Source of the DNA: an uncultured Eubacteriales bacterium
Lineage (GTDB): Bacteria > Bacillota > Clostridia > Christensenellales > Aristaeellaceae
NCBI GenBank assembly: GCA_902793325.1
Contig: CADBCY010000006.1
Coordinates: forward strand, 1-64,000
Direction of reading: 5' to 3'
Length of the DNA: 64,000 nt
The translations under genes were made by a program, and so were the position numbers. The notes beneath the pieces were generated by a model that made no database searches, was not told where the DNA came from, and saw nothing but the letters and a program-made list of their open reading frames with translations. Shown here piece by piece: positions 42,099 to 49,773 of the stretch (the first letter of the stretch is position 1; every line of letters begins with the position of its first letter).

Positions 42099-43145
42099 AT
42101 GAAACATGGTACAATGGGAGCGATAGACAGAGCCAATCGCTGTGCAGCCGCAAGTCTCTGGAGGGACAGCGCCATGAATGAAGCTATCGCACGCAGCATT
42201 GGTATCTCGCTGAACACAACGCTCAAAGACGGAATGGAGGTATGGTTATATCGGTTTAAGAAGAATGGCGTCAAGCAGGCAACCTTTGAACGACTCACCG
42301 TTTCTTACCGGCTCACTCTTCAGTACAGCATCGCATGTATGCGGATCATGGAGTTGACCACCATCGATGTCCAGGACTACATCAACGCCCTTCAGCGCGA
42401 CAGCTACTCGTACTCCACCATTCGTAAGCAGTACAACCTGATCAGCGCATTTGTCAAATTTCTGATCGGCGAGGGCTTGGCTGTGCGTCCGTCATACATC
42501 AACGTCACCCTGCCCATTGAAGAAAACACCGGATACTCGAAACGCGACGTCGTCACCTACGACAAAATGGAGCAAATGAAGCTGGTCCCGGTTGCAGAGC
42601 GCAGCAACAAGCCGGGCGCGAAGGCCGCGATCCTGATGCTCGAAAGCGGAATGCGCACAGGCGAAGCGCTGGCGCTCAGCTGGGGAGACGTCCTATGGGA
42701 CAGGCGGGCAATCCGCATCCACAAAACGCTCGTCCACCCCGCAAGCACCAGGCGCGGCTTCATCCAGGACAGCCCGAAGTCCCGAACGAGCGACCGAACA
42801 GTCCCCTTAAGCAGGCGCGCATACGCCATGCTCGAAGAATGGTTCGAGCGCGCTCCATCCAAAGGCAAAGACGCCCTCGTCTTCTGCCGCCCGGATGACC
42901 CCAACAAGTCCATCGGGTATAACGCGCTTCGGAATCACGTGATGGAAATCTGCGCAGAAGCCGGCCTGGACTACCGCGGAATGCACGTCTTCCGCCGCAC
43001 ATTTGCAACAAATTGTTATTACAAAGGTTGCGAAATCAAAAAACTTTCGAAATTACTCGGTCATGCAAGTGTAACGATAACTTATAATACCTACATCCAC
43101 CTGTACGGCGACGCGCTGGAGGAATTGCGAAGTATCATCGATTAA
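42099..43145 (+). CDS. Tyrosine recombinase/integrase (intact)
   Basis: A 348-aa site-specific recombinase: SAM-like core-binding domain (~45-130) and catalytic domain with R186 (LESGMRTGEAL), H296/R299 (HVFRRTFATN), H322 (LLGHASVTIT) and nucleophile Y332 (YNTYIHLY). All key residues are present, in contrast to the broken integrase at 15.3-16.4 kb. ATG at 42099 follows AAAGGAGG. The gene ends 67 bp from the 3' end of tRNA-Cys and points toward it, the standard placement for an integrase of an element inserted in a tRNA gene. No second tRNA-Cys 3' end was seen in the window. Confidence 0.9.
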   Translation: MKHGTMGAIDRANRCAAASLWRDSAMNEAIARSIGISLNTTLKDGMEVWLYRFKKNGVKQATFERLTVSYRLTLQYSIACMRIMELTTIDVQDYINALQRDSYSYSTIRKQYNLISAFVKFLIGEGLAVRPSYINVTLPIEENTGYSKRDVVTYDKMEQMKLVPVAERSNKPGAKAAILMLESGMRTGEALALSWGDVLWDRRAIRIHKTLVHPASTRRGFIQDSPKSRTSDRTVPLSRRAYAMLEEWFERAPSKGKDALVFCRPDDPNKSIGYNALRNHVMEICAEAGLDYRGMHVFRRTFATNCYYKGCEIKKLSKLLGHASVTITYNTYIHLYGDALEELRSIID

Positions 43146-43170
43146 TCGTTACACACTTGGGCACATCACA

Positions 43171-43203
43171 CAAAAATAGACGCCCTGCCCTCAGCAGAAC
43201 GTC
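43171..43203 (-). terminator. Terminator of the tRNA operon
   Basis: GACGCCCTG/CAGAACGTC (43179-43187 with 43195-43203, two G-U pairs); on the minus strand the hairpin is followed by TATTTTTG. It lies 10 nt beyond the tRNA-Cys 3' end. Confidence 0.7.
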
Positions 43204-43212
43204 CATATAATT

Positions 43213-43287
43213 TGGAGGTGCCACCCGGATTCGGACCGGGGAATGAAGGTTTTGCAGACCTTTGCCTTACCACTTGGCTATGGCACC
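43213..43287 (-). tRNA. tRNA-Cys (GCA)
   Basis: 75 nt including encoded CCA. Acceptor GGTGCCA/TGGCACC, anticodon loop TCTGCAAAA, T-arm with GGTCCGAATCC. It is the last tRNA of the cluster and the likely attachment gene for the adjacent integrase. Confidence 0.95.
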
Positions 43288-43297
43288 AAAAAGAGAA

Positions 43298-43373
43298 TGG
43301 AGCGGTAGACGAGACTCGGACTCGCGACCTCCACCTTGGCAAGGTGGCGCTCTACCAACTGAGCTACTACCGC
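43298..43373 (-). tRNA. tRNA-Gly (GCC)
   Basis: 76 nt with encoded CCA; acceptor GCGGTAG/CTACCGC, anticodon loop CTTGCCAAG, D-arm AGCTCAGTTGGTAGAGC. Confidence 0.95.
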
Positions 43374-43376
43374 ACA

Positions 43377-43452
43377 TGGTGCCCAGGGACGGAATCGAAC
43401 CATCGACACGTAGATTTTCAGTCTACTGCTCTACCGACTGAGCTACCTGGGC
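43377..43452 (-). tRNA. tRNA-Phe (GAA)
   Basis: 76 nt with encoded CCA; acceptor GCCCAGG/CCTGGGC, anticodon loop ACTGAAAAT, D-arm AGCTCAGTCGGTAGAGC. Confidence 0.95.
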
Positions 43453-43455
43453 GAA

Positions 43456-43532
43456 TGGCGACGCGGAAGGGGCTCGAACCCTCGACCTCCAGCGTGACAG
43501 GCTGGCATTCTAACCAACTGAACTACCGCGCC
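43456..43532 (-). tRNA. tRNA-Asp (GTC)
   Basis: 77 nt with encoded CCA; anticodon loop CCTGTCACG, D-arm AGTTCAGTTGGTTAGAAT, T-arm GAGGGTTCGAGCCCCTT. Confidence 0.95.
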
Positions 43533-43538
43533 ATGTGA

Positions 43539-43615
43539 TGGTGGGAACAACAGGGCTCGAACCTGTGACCCTTTGCTTGTAAGGCAAATGCTCTCCCAGC
43601 TGAGCTATGCTCCCC
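43539..43615 (-). tRNA. tRNA-Val (TAC)
   Basis: 77 nt with encoded CCA; anticodon loop CCTTACAAG, D-arm AGCTCAGCTGGGAGAGC. First tRNA behind the promoter. Confidence 0.95.
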
Positions 43616-43644
43616 AACCCGGCCGTCTCGCGACGACATGAAAT

Positions 43645-43673
43645 ATAATACAACAACGGCCGGGGTTTGTCAA
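43645..43673 (-). promoter_or_regulatory. tRNA operon promoter
   Basis: On the minus strand TTGACA (43668-43673), 17 nt, TATTAT (43645-43650): a near-consensus housekeeping promoter ~25 nt before tRNA-Val, driving Val-Asp-Phe-Gly-Cys. Confidence 0.85.
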
Positions 43674-43727
43674 TACCCTGTTACACATTTTCATCGATTT
43701 AACCCGTATTTCAGGCCCTATCCGCCC

Positions 43728-43756
43728 TTGCGCGGCGCGACGATCTATAGTATACT
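43728..43756 (+). promoter_or_regulatory. Promoter of the gene at 43804
   Basis: TTGCGC (43728-43733), 17 nt, TATACT (43751-43756), ~40 nt before the ATG. Confidence 0.55.
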
Positions 43757-43803
43757 TAATGTAATCTCGGCGCGCGACGCGCCCCCGGACGGGAGGTTGG
43801 CTC

Positions 43804-44118
43804 ATGTTCCCCATCGCGGATTTCATCGCCCGATTTCAGGAGATCCTGGACGAGCTGGACGCCCTCGCGGCGGCGGCCGGGGAAGAGGCGCTGGACGATC
43901 TGAACGCGGAATTCGAGGACATGCTGCTGGCACTGGAGGAGATCCGTCCCCGCGGCGAGGGCTGGCGGGACGAGCTGCGGGACGTCGCGGACGACCTGGA
44001 CGCCGTCGCCGACGACTACGCCGCCCTGGCCGGGCGCCCGGGCATGCCCGACCTCGCCGGCCCCGTCGACCGCCTGCGCCGCGCCGTCGCGCTGCTGCGC
44101 AACGGCCCGGAGGACTAG
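43804..44118 (+). CDS. Small acidic helical protein
   Basis: A 104-aa protein made almost entirely of Ala/Leu/Asp/Glu helices (FIARFQEILDELDALAAAAG), probably a coiled coil. GGGAGG lies 7 nt from the ATG. It resembles no family that I can name. Its stop is 8 bp before the stop of the convergent 50-aa zinc-ribbon gene. Confidence 0.6.
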   Translation: MFPIADFIARFQEILDELDALAAAAGEEALDDLNAEFEDMLLALEEIRPRGEGWRDELRDVADDLDAVADDYAALAGRPGMPDLAGPVDRLRRAVALLRNGPED

Positions 44119-44126
44119 CGCGCCCG

Positions 44127-44279
44127 TCACCGGTCTTCGTCCCGGTCCCCGCAATCGAAGCACAGGTTCCTGCTGCGGTTGGCGCAGTCGTCGCACAGCG
44201 GCGCGCCGCAGTCGACGCAGCAGCGAAAGCGCCTGGCGTCGGCGACGCGGTGGCAGTTTCGGCATTCCATCATGGCCAT
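44127..44279 (-). CDS. Small zinc-ribbon protein (50 aa)
   Basis: The 50-residue product has paired cysteines CRNCHRV, CCVDCGAPLCDDC and CFDCGDRD, i.e. at least two zinc sites, and an acidic end. It starts with MAMMECRNCHRV behind GGGAGGC. Too short for normal gene callers but well supported by Cys spacing and ribosome binding site. Function unknown. Confidence 0.7.
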   Translation of the reverse strand: MAMMECRNCHRVADARRFRCCVDCGAPLCDDCANRSRNLCFDCGDRDEDR

Positions 44280-44433
44280 GGTTCCGCCTCCCTTCCATAT
44301 AGACAGGATGTCCCGCGCGGGCGCTTCGCATGCGGAAAATTTTCGCGGCGGCGCGGCGGATGCAGGGAATCCCGCCGGGCGGGACGAATGGGATAAAGAT
44401 TGTTTACAGCATACATCATCGGAGGCGTTTCAA

Positions 44434-44688
44434 TTGAACGATAACAAGACCGGCGCGGCCCGGAAGCTCCGCGCCGCCGCGAGCCTGATCCTGATCGGGC
44501 TGTACGCCGCGGGACTCGTGTGCATGTTCGCCAATGCCTTCCAGACGGGGCTGATCCTGTGGGTCATCTCCACGCTGGGCGGCATCGGCCTGCTGTACTG
44601 GATTCGCACCATGGAGCGGCGCGCCGAGGACGCGGCGAAGCGCGAGCTGGCCGCGAAGGCGCGCGCGGAGGGCGACGGCGAAGCATGA
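44434..44688 (+). CDS. Small two-TM membrane protein
   Basis: An 84-aa protein with helices at ~14-34 (AASLILIGLYAAGLVCMFAN) and ~38-58 (TGLILWVISTLGGIGLLYWI), then an Arg/Glu/Ala-rich cytoplasmic tail. The start is TTG at 44434 because GGAGG is 8 nt upstream. Its stop overlaps the trmB start (ATGA), so it is co-transcribed with that gene. Unknown function. Confidence 0.65.
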   Translation: MNDNKTGAARKLRAAASLILIGLYAAGLVCMFANAFQTGLILWVISTLGGIGLLYWIRTMERRAEDAAKRELAAKARAEGDGEA

Positions 44689-46460
44689 GGATGCGCAGGA
44701 AGCCCTGGACCGAGCCGCTGCTGGACAACTGTCCCTACGTGATCGACCGCCCCTCCACGCACCGCGGGCAATGGCGGGCGTTCTTCCCGGTCGAGCAGCC
44801 CGTACACCTGGAGATCGGCTGCGGCAAGGGCGTGTCCACCGTGAAGATGGCCCATGATAACCCGGGCATCAACTACATCGCCATCGACGAAGTGCGCCAC
44901 GTGCTGGCGGTGACCGTGAAGAACGCGCGCGCGACGTTCGACGGAGAGCCGACCAACCTGATCCTCTCCGCCGTGGACGCCATGATGATCCACGACACCT
45001 TCGCCCCGGAGGACGGCATCGAGCGCATCTACATCAGCTTTCCCAATCCCTGGGACGAGCGCGCCAAGCACCACAAGCGCCGCCTGACCCATACGCGCCA
45101 GCTGGAGCAGTACCGCGGCTTCCTGAAGCCCGGCGGCGAGATCTGGTTCAAGACCGACGACGACGCGCTGTTCACGGCGTCGAAGCGCTACCTGCGGGAG
45201 AGCGGGTTCGAGGTCGTCTACCTGACCGACGACCTGCACGCCTCGGGCTTCTCCCCCAATTACGTCAGCGAGCACGAGCAGTTGTACCTGGGACAGGGCA
45301 AGGCCATTCACTTCCTGATTGCGAGAATGGCGCCGCGCGGCGCCGAAACCAACGACCATGAAAGGGGTATTCATTCCATGAGCAGCTTCTTTGACGCCAA
45401 CCGGGACCGCCTGGAAAACTTCACCCGCATCTCCACCGCCGTCGGCGCGCGGGCGGACTACGTGCAGGGCGGCGGCGGCAACACCTCCGCCAAGCTGGAG
45501 GGCGGGCTGATGGCCATCAAGGCCTCCGGTTACTGTCTGAAGGATATCCGCCCGGACAAGGCCTACGCCGTGCTGGACTACGAGGCGCTGCGCCGGTTCT
45601 ACTACGGCACCGAGCCCGCGGACCACGAGGACGTGGAGAAGGCGGGCAGCGCCGAGGCCAGGGCCAACACGCGGGTCATCGAGGGCCTGGACGCGCTGCG
45701 CCCCTCGGTGGAGGCGGGCTTCCACTCGCTGCTGGACACCTACGTGGCCCACAGCCACAGCGTGTACGCCAACCTGGCCGCGTGCAGCGAGGAGCTGGAG
45801 GCCATCGCGGAGAAGGCGCTCGCCGGCGCGGACTACACCTGGGGCTGGGTGCCCTACGTCGATCCCGGCGCGCGGCTGACCTTCTCCATCCGCGACGAGC
45901 TCAGGCGCGTCGAGGCCAGGACGGGCAAGCGCCCCGCGGCCATCTTCATGCAGAACCACGGCCTCATCGCCCACAGCGACGACCCCGAGGCGTGCGTGCG
46001 CATCCACACCGACGTGAACGACCGCATCGCCGCCGCCTTCGGCATCCGCAACGGCGACTTCCCGGCGGTATCGGTCCGCGAGATCGGCGGCGGGCTGGTG
46101 GAGGCCGTGTGCCCCACCCTCACCGAGCAGCTCGGCAGCGGCGATTTCAGCGAGAAGTTCCTGCTGGAGTCCCCCCTGTACCCCGACCAGCTGGTGTTCC
46201 TGACCGGCACGTTCGCCTTCGGCGAGGGCGCGCCGGAGGAGGGGCAGGCGCTGTACAGCCCCGCCACCGGCAGGCTGACCTTCAACATGCCCGCCGCCAG
46301 GGCGCAGGTGATCGCCGAAACCCTGACCGCCGTGGTGTTCATCTGCCGCACCGTCCGCGAAGCCGGCTACACCCTCTCCACCATGGGCGAGGCCGCCAAG
46401 GCGTTCATCGCCAACTGGGAGAGCGAGAAGTACCGCAAGTCCCTGGCGGGAAAGAAATAA
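44685..46460 (+). CDS. trmB: TrmB fused in frame to a class II aldolase
   Basis: One 591-codon frame encodes two unrelated enzymes. Residues ~1-215 are tRNA (guanine-N7)-methyltransferase: SAM site HLEIGCGKG and signature ISFPNPWDERAKHHKRRLTH. Residues 232-591 are a class II aldolase/adducin domain: GGGGNTSAKLEGG, a His-rich metal site HSLLDTYVAHSHSVY, and MQNHGLIAHSDDPE, as in fuculose- or ribulose-phosphate aldolases. The joint (MAPRGAETNDHERGIHS) has no stop. Just before Met232 (45378-45380) there is an AAAGGGG ribosome binding site, so the aldolase may also be made separately. Sequencing error at an original trmB stop is the main alternative. Confidence 0.85.
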   Translation: MRMRRKPWTEPLLDNCPYVIDRPSTHRGQWRAFFPVEQPVHLEIGCGKGVSTVKMAHDNPGINYIAIDEVRHVLAVTVKNARATFDGEPTNLILSAVDAMMIHDTFAPEDGIERIYISFPNPWDERAKHHKRRLTHTRQLEQYRGFLKPGGEIWFKTDDDALFTASKRYLRESGFEVVYLTDDLHASGFSPNYVSEHEQLYLGQGKAIHFLIARMAPRGAETNDHERGIHSMSSFFDANRDRLENFTRISTAVGARADYVQGGGGNTSAKLEGGLMAIKASGYCLKDIRPDKAYAVLDYEALRRFYYGTEPADHEDVEKAGSAEARANTRVIEGLDALRPSVEAGFHSLLDTYVAHSHSVYANLAACSEELEAIAEKALAGADYTWGWVPYVDPGARLTFSIRDELRRVEARTGKRPAAIFMQNHGLIAHSDDPEACVRIHTDVNDRIAAAFGIRNGDFPAVSVREIGGGLVEAVCPTLTEQLGSGDFSEKFLLESPLYPDQLVFLTGTFAFGEGAPEEGQALYSPATGRLTFNMPAARAQVIAETLTAVVFICRTVREAGYTLSTMGEAAKAFIANWESEKYRKSLAGKK

Positions 46461-46493
46461 ACGGAATTCTACCAAAGCATCGAGGTGACCGCC

Positions 46494-46973
46494 ATGCGCC
46501 GCAGGACGCGGTTTCGCCTGCTGTTCAACGCCGCGCTGTCGGCGTGCCTGGTGCTGATCGTATACGCGACCTCCGGGCTCACGCAGGGGGAGATCGTGGC
46601 AATGCACGCCCTCTCCCACCTGGAGGCGCCCTACGTCTACGGCAAGGCCGGGCCGGACAGCTTTGATTGCAGCGGGCTGGTGATCCACTGTTTAAAGCCG
46701 GAGGACATCCGGCTGCCCCGCTCCGCGCTGGAGATCGGCGCCGACGGGCGCTTCCGAAAGATCGACGACCCCGGCCGCCTGATGGTGGGCGACGTGCTGT
46801 GCTTCGACACCGTGCGCGACAGCGACCCCAGCGACCACGTGGGCTTCTACCTGGGCGGGGGGCAGTTCGTGCACGCCTCCTCGGCCAAGGGCAAGGTGGT
46901 CGTCAGCGACCTCGCGGACTTCTATCTCGACAAATTTACCGGCGCGCGCCGCGTGGCGCAGGTCTGGTTCTGA
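46494..46973 (+). CDS. NlpC/P60 cell-wall peptidase
   Basis: A 159-aa secreted or membrane-anchored γ-D-glutamyl peptidase: N-terminal hydrophobic helix (LLFNAALSACLVLIVYA), then the NlpC/P60 domain with catalytic Cys in DSFDCSGLVIHC, His in DHVGFYLGGGQFVHA. It appears to be only the catalytic domain with no binding repeats. Start ATG 46494 behind GAGGTGACC. It lies 33 bp after the trmB/aldolase fusion and 9 bp before cobT. Confidence 0.88.
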   Translation: MRRRTRFRLLFNAALSACLVLIVYATSGLTQGEIVAMHALSHLEAPYVYGKAGPDSFDCSGLVIHCLKPEDIRLPRSALEIGADGRFRKIDDPGRLMVGDVLCFDTVRDSDPSDHVGFYLGGGQFVHASSAKGKVVVSDLADFYLDKFTGARRVAQVWF

Positions 46974-46982
46974 GGACGACAC

Positions 46983-48080
46983 ATGGAAAGCGAACTCAAG
47001 CAAATCCTGGGCGCCATACTGCCCCCCGACGAGGCCGCCATGGCGGCCGCCCGCGCGCGGCAGGAGCAGCTGGCCAAGCCGCCCCACAGCCTGGGGCGGC
47101 TGGAGGACATCTCCGTGAAAATGGCGGGCATCACGGGCCGGATCGGCACGGCGGTGGACAGGCGCCGCGTGGTGATCTTCGCCGCGGACAACGGCATCGC
47201 GAAGGAAGGCGTGTCCAGTTGCCCGCAGAGCGTCACGCTGGCGCAGACCATCAACTTCACCCGCGGGCTGACCGGCGTGGCGGTGCTGGCGAAGCACTTC
47301 CGCACCGAGCTGGACGTGGTGGACGTGGGCATCGACGCCGAGTTCAACCAGCCCGGCGTGCGCAACCGCAAGCTCGCCATGGGCACGCGCGACTTCGCCG
47401 TGGAGCACGCCATGACGCGGGCGCAGGCCGTGGAGGCGCTGCGGATCGGCGCGGAGGCCGCGCAGCGCGCGAAGGACGACGGCGTGGAGATCCTCGGCGT
47501 GGGCGAAATGGGCATCGGCAACACCACCACCTCCAGCGCCGTGCTGTCCTGCCTGCTCGGCCTGCCCGCCGCGGACACCGTGAGCCGCGGCGCTGGCATC
47601 AACGACGAATCCTACCGGCGCAAGATCGCGCTCATCGACGAGGCCCTCGCGCGCTGGCAGCCCGACCCCGCCGACCCGGTGGATGCCCTGGCAAAGGTGG
47701 GCGGCTTCGACCTGGCCGCCATGTGCGGCGCGTTCCTGGGCGCGGCCGCGCTGCGCCTGCCGGCGGTGATCGACGGCTTCATCAGCGCCGTGGCCGCGCT
47801 GTGCGCCCATCGGCTGAACCCGCTGTGCGCGGCGTACATGCTGCCCTCCCACGCCTCGATGGAGAGGGGCTATCACCTCGCCATGGAGGCCATGGGGCTG
47901 GAGCCGATGCTGAATCTCAACATGCGCCTGGGCGAGGGCAGCGGCTGCCCCATCGCCTTTGAGATCGTCGCCGCGGCGCAGACCGTCATCCGCGACATGG
48001 CCACCTTCGAGGAGGCCGCCATCGACGACGGCTACCTGGCGGAGATCCGCGGCAACCGGGTCTATCAGGGGGAAGCGTGA
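46983..48080 (+). CDS. cobT: Nicotinate-nucleotide:dimethylbenzimidazole phosphoribosyltransferase
   Basis: CobT activates the lower-ligand base (to α-ribazole phosphate) for cobalamin assembly. The 365-aa protein has RARQEQLAKPPHSLGRLE at the N-terminus, FAADNGIAKEGVS, the GEMGIGNTTTSSAVL motif, SRGAGI, and the SHASMERGY/GEGSGCPIAF region. Full length. GAGGACG precedes the ATG. It is first in an overlapping operon of late cobalamin genes (GTGA overlap with cobU). Confidence 0.95.
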   Translation: MESELKQILGAILPPDEAAMAAARARQEQLAKPPHSLGRLEDISVKMAGITGRIGTAVDRRRVVIFAADNGIAKEGVSSCPQSVTLAQTINFTRGLTGVAVLAKHFRTELDVVDVGIDAEFNQPGVRNRKLAMGTRDFAVEHAMTRAQAVEALRIGAEAAQRAKDDGVEILGVGEMGIGNTTTSSAVLSCLLGLPAADTVSRGAGINDESYRRKIALIDEALARWQPDPADPVDALAKVGGFDLAAMCGAFLGAAALRLPAVIDGFISAVAALCAHRLNPLCAAYMLPSHASMERGYHLAMEAMGLEPMLNLNMRLGEGSGCPIAFEIVAAAQTVIRDMATFEEAAIDDGYLAEIRGNRVYQGEA

Positions 48081-48607
48081 GCACGTTCATCTCCGGCGGC
48101 GCGAAGAACGGCAAGTCCTTCTACGCGCAGCGCATCGCCAAGGCGGCCGGGACGCCGCTGTACTACGTGGCCACCATGATCCCCCACGACGCCGAGGACG
48201 ACGCCCGCGTGCTGCGACACCGGGCCGAGCGGGCGGGCTGGGGGTTCGAAACGCTGGAGTGCGGCCGGGACATACTGTCCTGCCTGGAGCGTGCCGACGC
48301 CGGCGGTTCCTTCCTGCTGGACAGCGTCACCGCGCTGCTCTCCAACGAGATGTTCGCGCCGGACGGCATCCACGCGGACGCGCACCTGCGGCTGGCGGAC
48401 GAGCTGGAAACCTTCGTGCGCCGCGCGCCGAACACCGTGCTGGTGTCCGACTTCATCTATTCCGACGCCGCGCTGTACGACGACCTCACCGAGGCCTACC
48501 GCGCGGCGCTGGCCCACGTCGATCGCCGCCTGGCCCGCTGCTGCGACAACGTGCTGGAGGTCGTCGCGGGCCGGGTCGTGGTGCACAAGGGGGTGCTTCC
48601 GCTGTGA
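48077..48607 (+). CDS. cobU: Adenosylcobinamide kinase/guanylyltransferase
   Basis: CobU phosphorylates adenosylcobinamide and converts it to GDP-cobinamide. In 176 aa: P-loop GGAKNGKS (7-14), YYVATMIPHDAEDDARVLRH and a GxFLLDSVTALLSNEMF block with the DSVT Walker B-like site. The P-loop has Asn where most have Ser (GGARSGKS). The C-terminus is less typical than usual, and a second CobU-like gene occurs further down the operon. Start GTG in a GTGA overlap with cobT. Confidence 0.88.
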   Translation: MSTFISGGAKNGKSFYAQRIAKAAGTPLYYVATMIPHDAEDDARVLRHRAERAGWGFETLECGRDILSCLERADAGGSFLLDSVTALLSNEMFAPDGIHADAHLRLADELETFVRRAPNTVLVSDFIYSDAALYDDLTEAYRAALAHVDRRLARCCDNVLEVVAGRVVVHKGVLPL

Positions 48608-49338
48608 ATCTGCTGGTTGCCTTCTGCATGGGGCTGGGCATGTTCACCGCCCTGCCCATCCCGTGGCGGCCGTGGGACGAATCCGCCCGGGGGCTGATGC
48701 TGACCACGCTGCCCCTCGTCGGCGCGGTGGTGGGCCTGCTGTGGGCGGGCATATCGCTGCTGGGACGCGCGCTCTTGCCCGGGCCGCTGGCGGCGGCGGT
48801 GGTCGCGGCGCTGCCCTTCCTGCTCACGGGCTTTATCCACCTGGACGGCTTCATGGACACCTCCGACGCGCTGCTCTCCTGGCGGCCGCTGGAGGAGCGA
48901 ATGCGCATCCTGAAGGACCCGCACACCGGCTCCTTCGCCGTGGTGAGCGTCGCGCTGCTGATGCTGTTCCAGTACGCCGCCGCGCGGAGCCTGCCCGCCG
49001 ATCGCCTGCGGGCGCTGGCGCTGATCCCGGCGGTGTCCCGCTGCGGGTCGGCCTGGTGCGTCGCCGCGCTGCCGCCGCTGGGGCACAGCGAGTACAACGG
49101 CCTGAACGGCGCGCCCGGCCATCGCCGCGCGGTGGCCTGCATGGCGGCCTTCTGCCTGCTGGCGGCGGGGCTGTGGCAGGGCCGGGCGACGGTGATCGCG
49201 CTCGTGACGGAGCTCGCGGCCTACGCGCTGTCCATGCTGTGGGCCGTGCGGACGCTGAAGGGCGTCTCCGGCGATGTCGCGGGGTTCTCGCTGACGGTGG
49301 CGGAGGCCGCGGCGCTGATCGCGCTGGCGGCGGTCTGA
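48604..49338 (+). CDS. cobS: Adenosylcobinamide-GDP ribazoletransferase (cobalamin synthase)
   Basis: Integral membrane enzyme joining GDP-cobinamide and α-ribazole. The 244-aa protein has the family start (CMGLGMFTALPIP), the signature LTGFIHLDGFMDTSDALLSW, a catalytic RILKDPHTGSFAV block and about six hydrophobic helices. GTG start at 48604 overlaps the cobU stop (GTGA). Confidence 0.93.
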   Translation: MNLLVAFCMGLGMFTALPIPWRPWDESARGLMLTTLPLVGAVVGLLWAGISLLGRALLPGPLAAAVVAALPFLLTGFIHLDGFMDTSDALLSWRPLEERMRILKDPHTGSFAVVSVALLMLFQYAAARSLPADRLRALALIPAVSRCGSAWCVAALPPLGHSEYNGLNGAPGHRRAVACMAAFCLLAAGLWQGRATVIALVTELAAYALSMLWAVRTLKGVSGDVAGFSLTVAEAAALIALAAV

Positions 49339-49392
49339 CCGTCCGGCGGGCGGCACGGGCACAATCGCAATCGCGCTTTGGGGAGAGAGGTT

Positions 49393-49773
49393 ATGGTTTT
49401 CATACTGGGCGGAAGCCATCAGGGCAAGCTGGAATTCGCGCGGGCGCGCTATGCGCTGACGGACGCGGACGTGTTCCTGTGCGCCGAGGATACGGCGGAG
49501 ATCAACCTCTCCCGGCGCTGCGTCGCGGGGCTGGAGCGCTTCGCGCTGAACCGCGTGCGCGCGGGGGCGGAGCCCGCGGATGCGCTGTGCGAACGCCTCG
49601 GGGCGCTCCGGGACAGCGTGCTCATCGCCACGGACATCTCCTGCGGCGTGGTGCCCGTCGATCCGCTGATGCGCGCCTGGCGCGAGGCGTGCGGGCGGAT
49701 GAACAACCTGCTGGCCGAGGAGGCCGACGAGGTGTGGCGGCTGTTCTGTGGGCTGCCGCAGCGGCTGAAATGA
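49393..49773 (+). CDS. Second CobU-like protein (short)
   Basis: A 126-aa CobU paralogue: GGSHQGKLEFAR is a P-loop with Leu instead of Ser/Thr after GK, and the C-terminus DISCGVVPVDPLMRAWREAC, then NNLLAEEADEVWRLF with GLP, matches the CobU end better than does the upstream gene. The middle, with the His that accepts GMP in CobU, is shortened. It may complement the first CobU as a split enzyme, or be a separate nucleotide-binding regulator. Start at 49393 behind GAGAGAGG; the stop overlaps cobC. Confidence 0.75.
   Translation: MVFILGGSHQGKLEFARARYALTDADVFLCAEDTAEINLSRRCVAGLERFALNRVRAGAEPADALCERLGALRDSVLIATDISCGVVPVDPLMRAWREACGRMNNLLAEEADEVWRLFCGLPQRLK

Noticed and set aside
43213-43287. Duplicate tRNA-Cys 3' end as the far attachment site of the integrase at 42.1 kb
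   Set aside because: I looked for TGGAGGTGCCACCCGG to the left and did not find it; the far end may lie elsewhere or be degenerate.
46461-46493. Cobalamin riboswitch in front of the cob operon
   Set aside because: Gaps upstream of cobT and of the NlpC gene are 9 and 33 bp, far too short; no B12-box-like sequence was seen.
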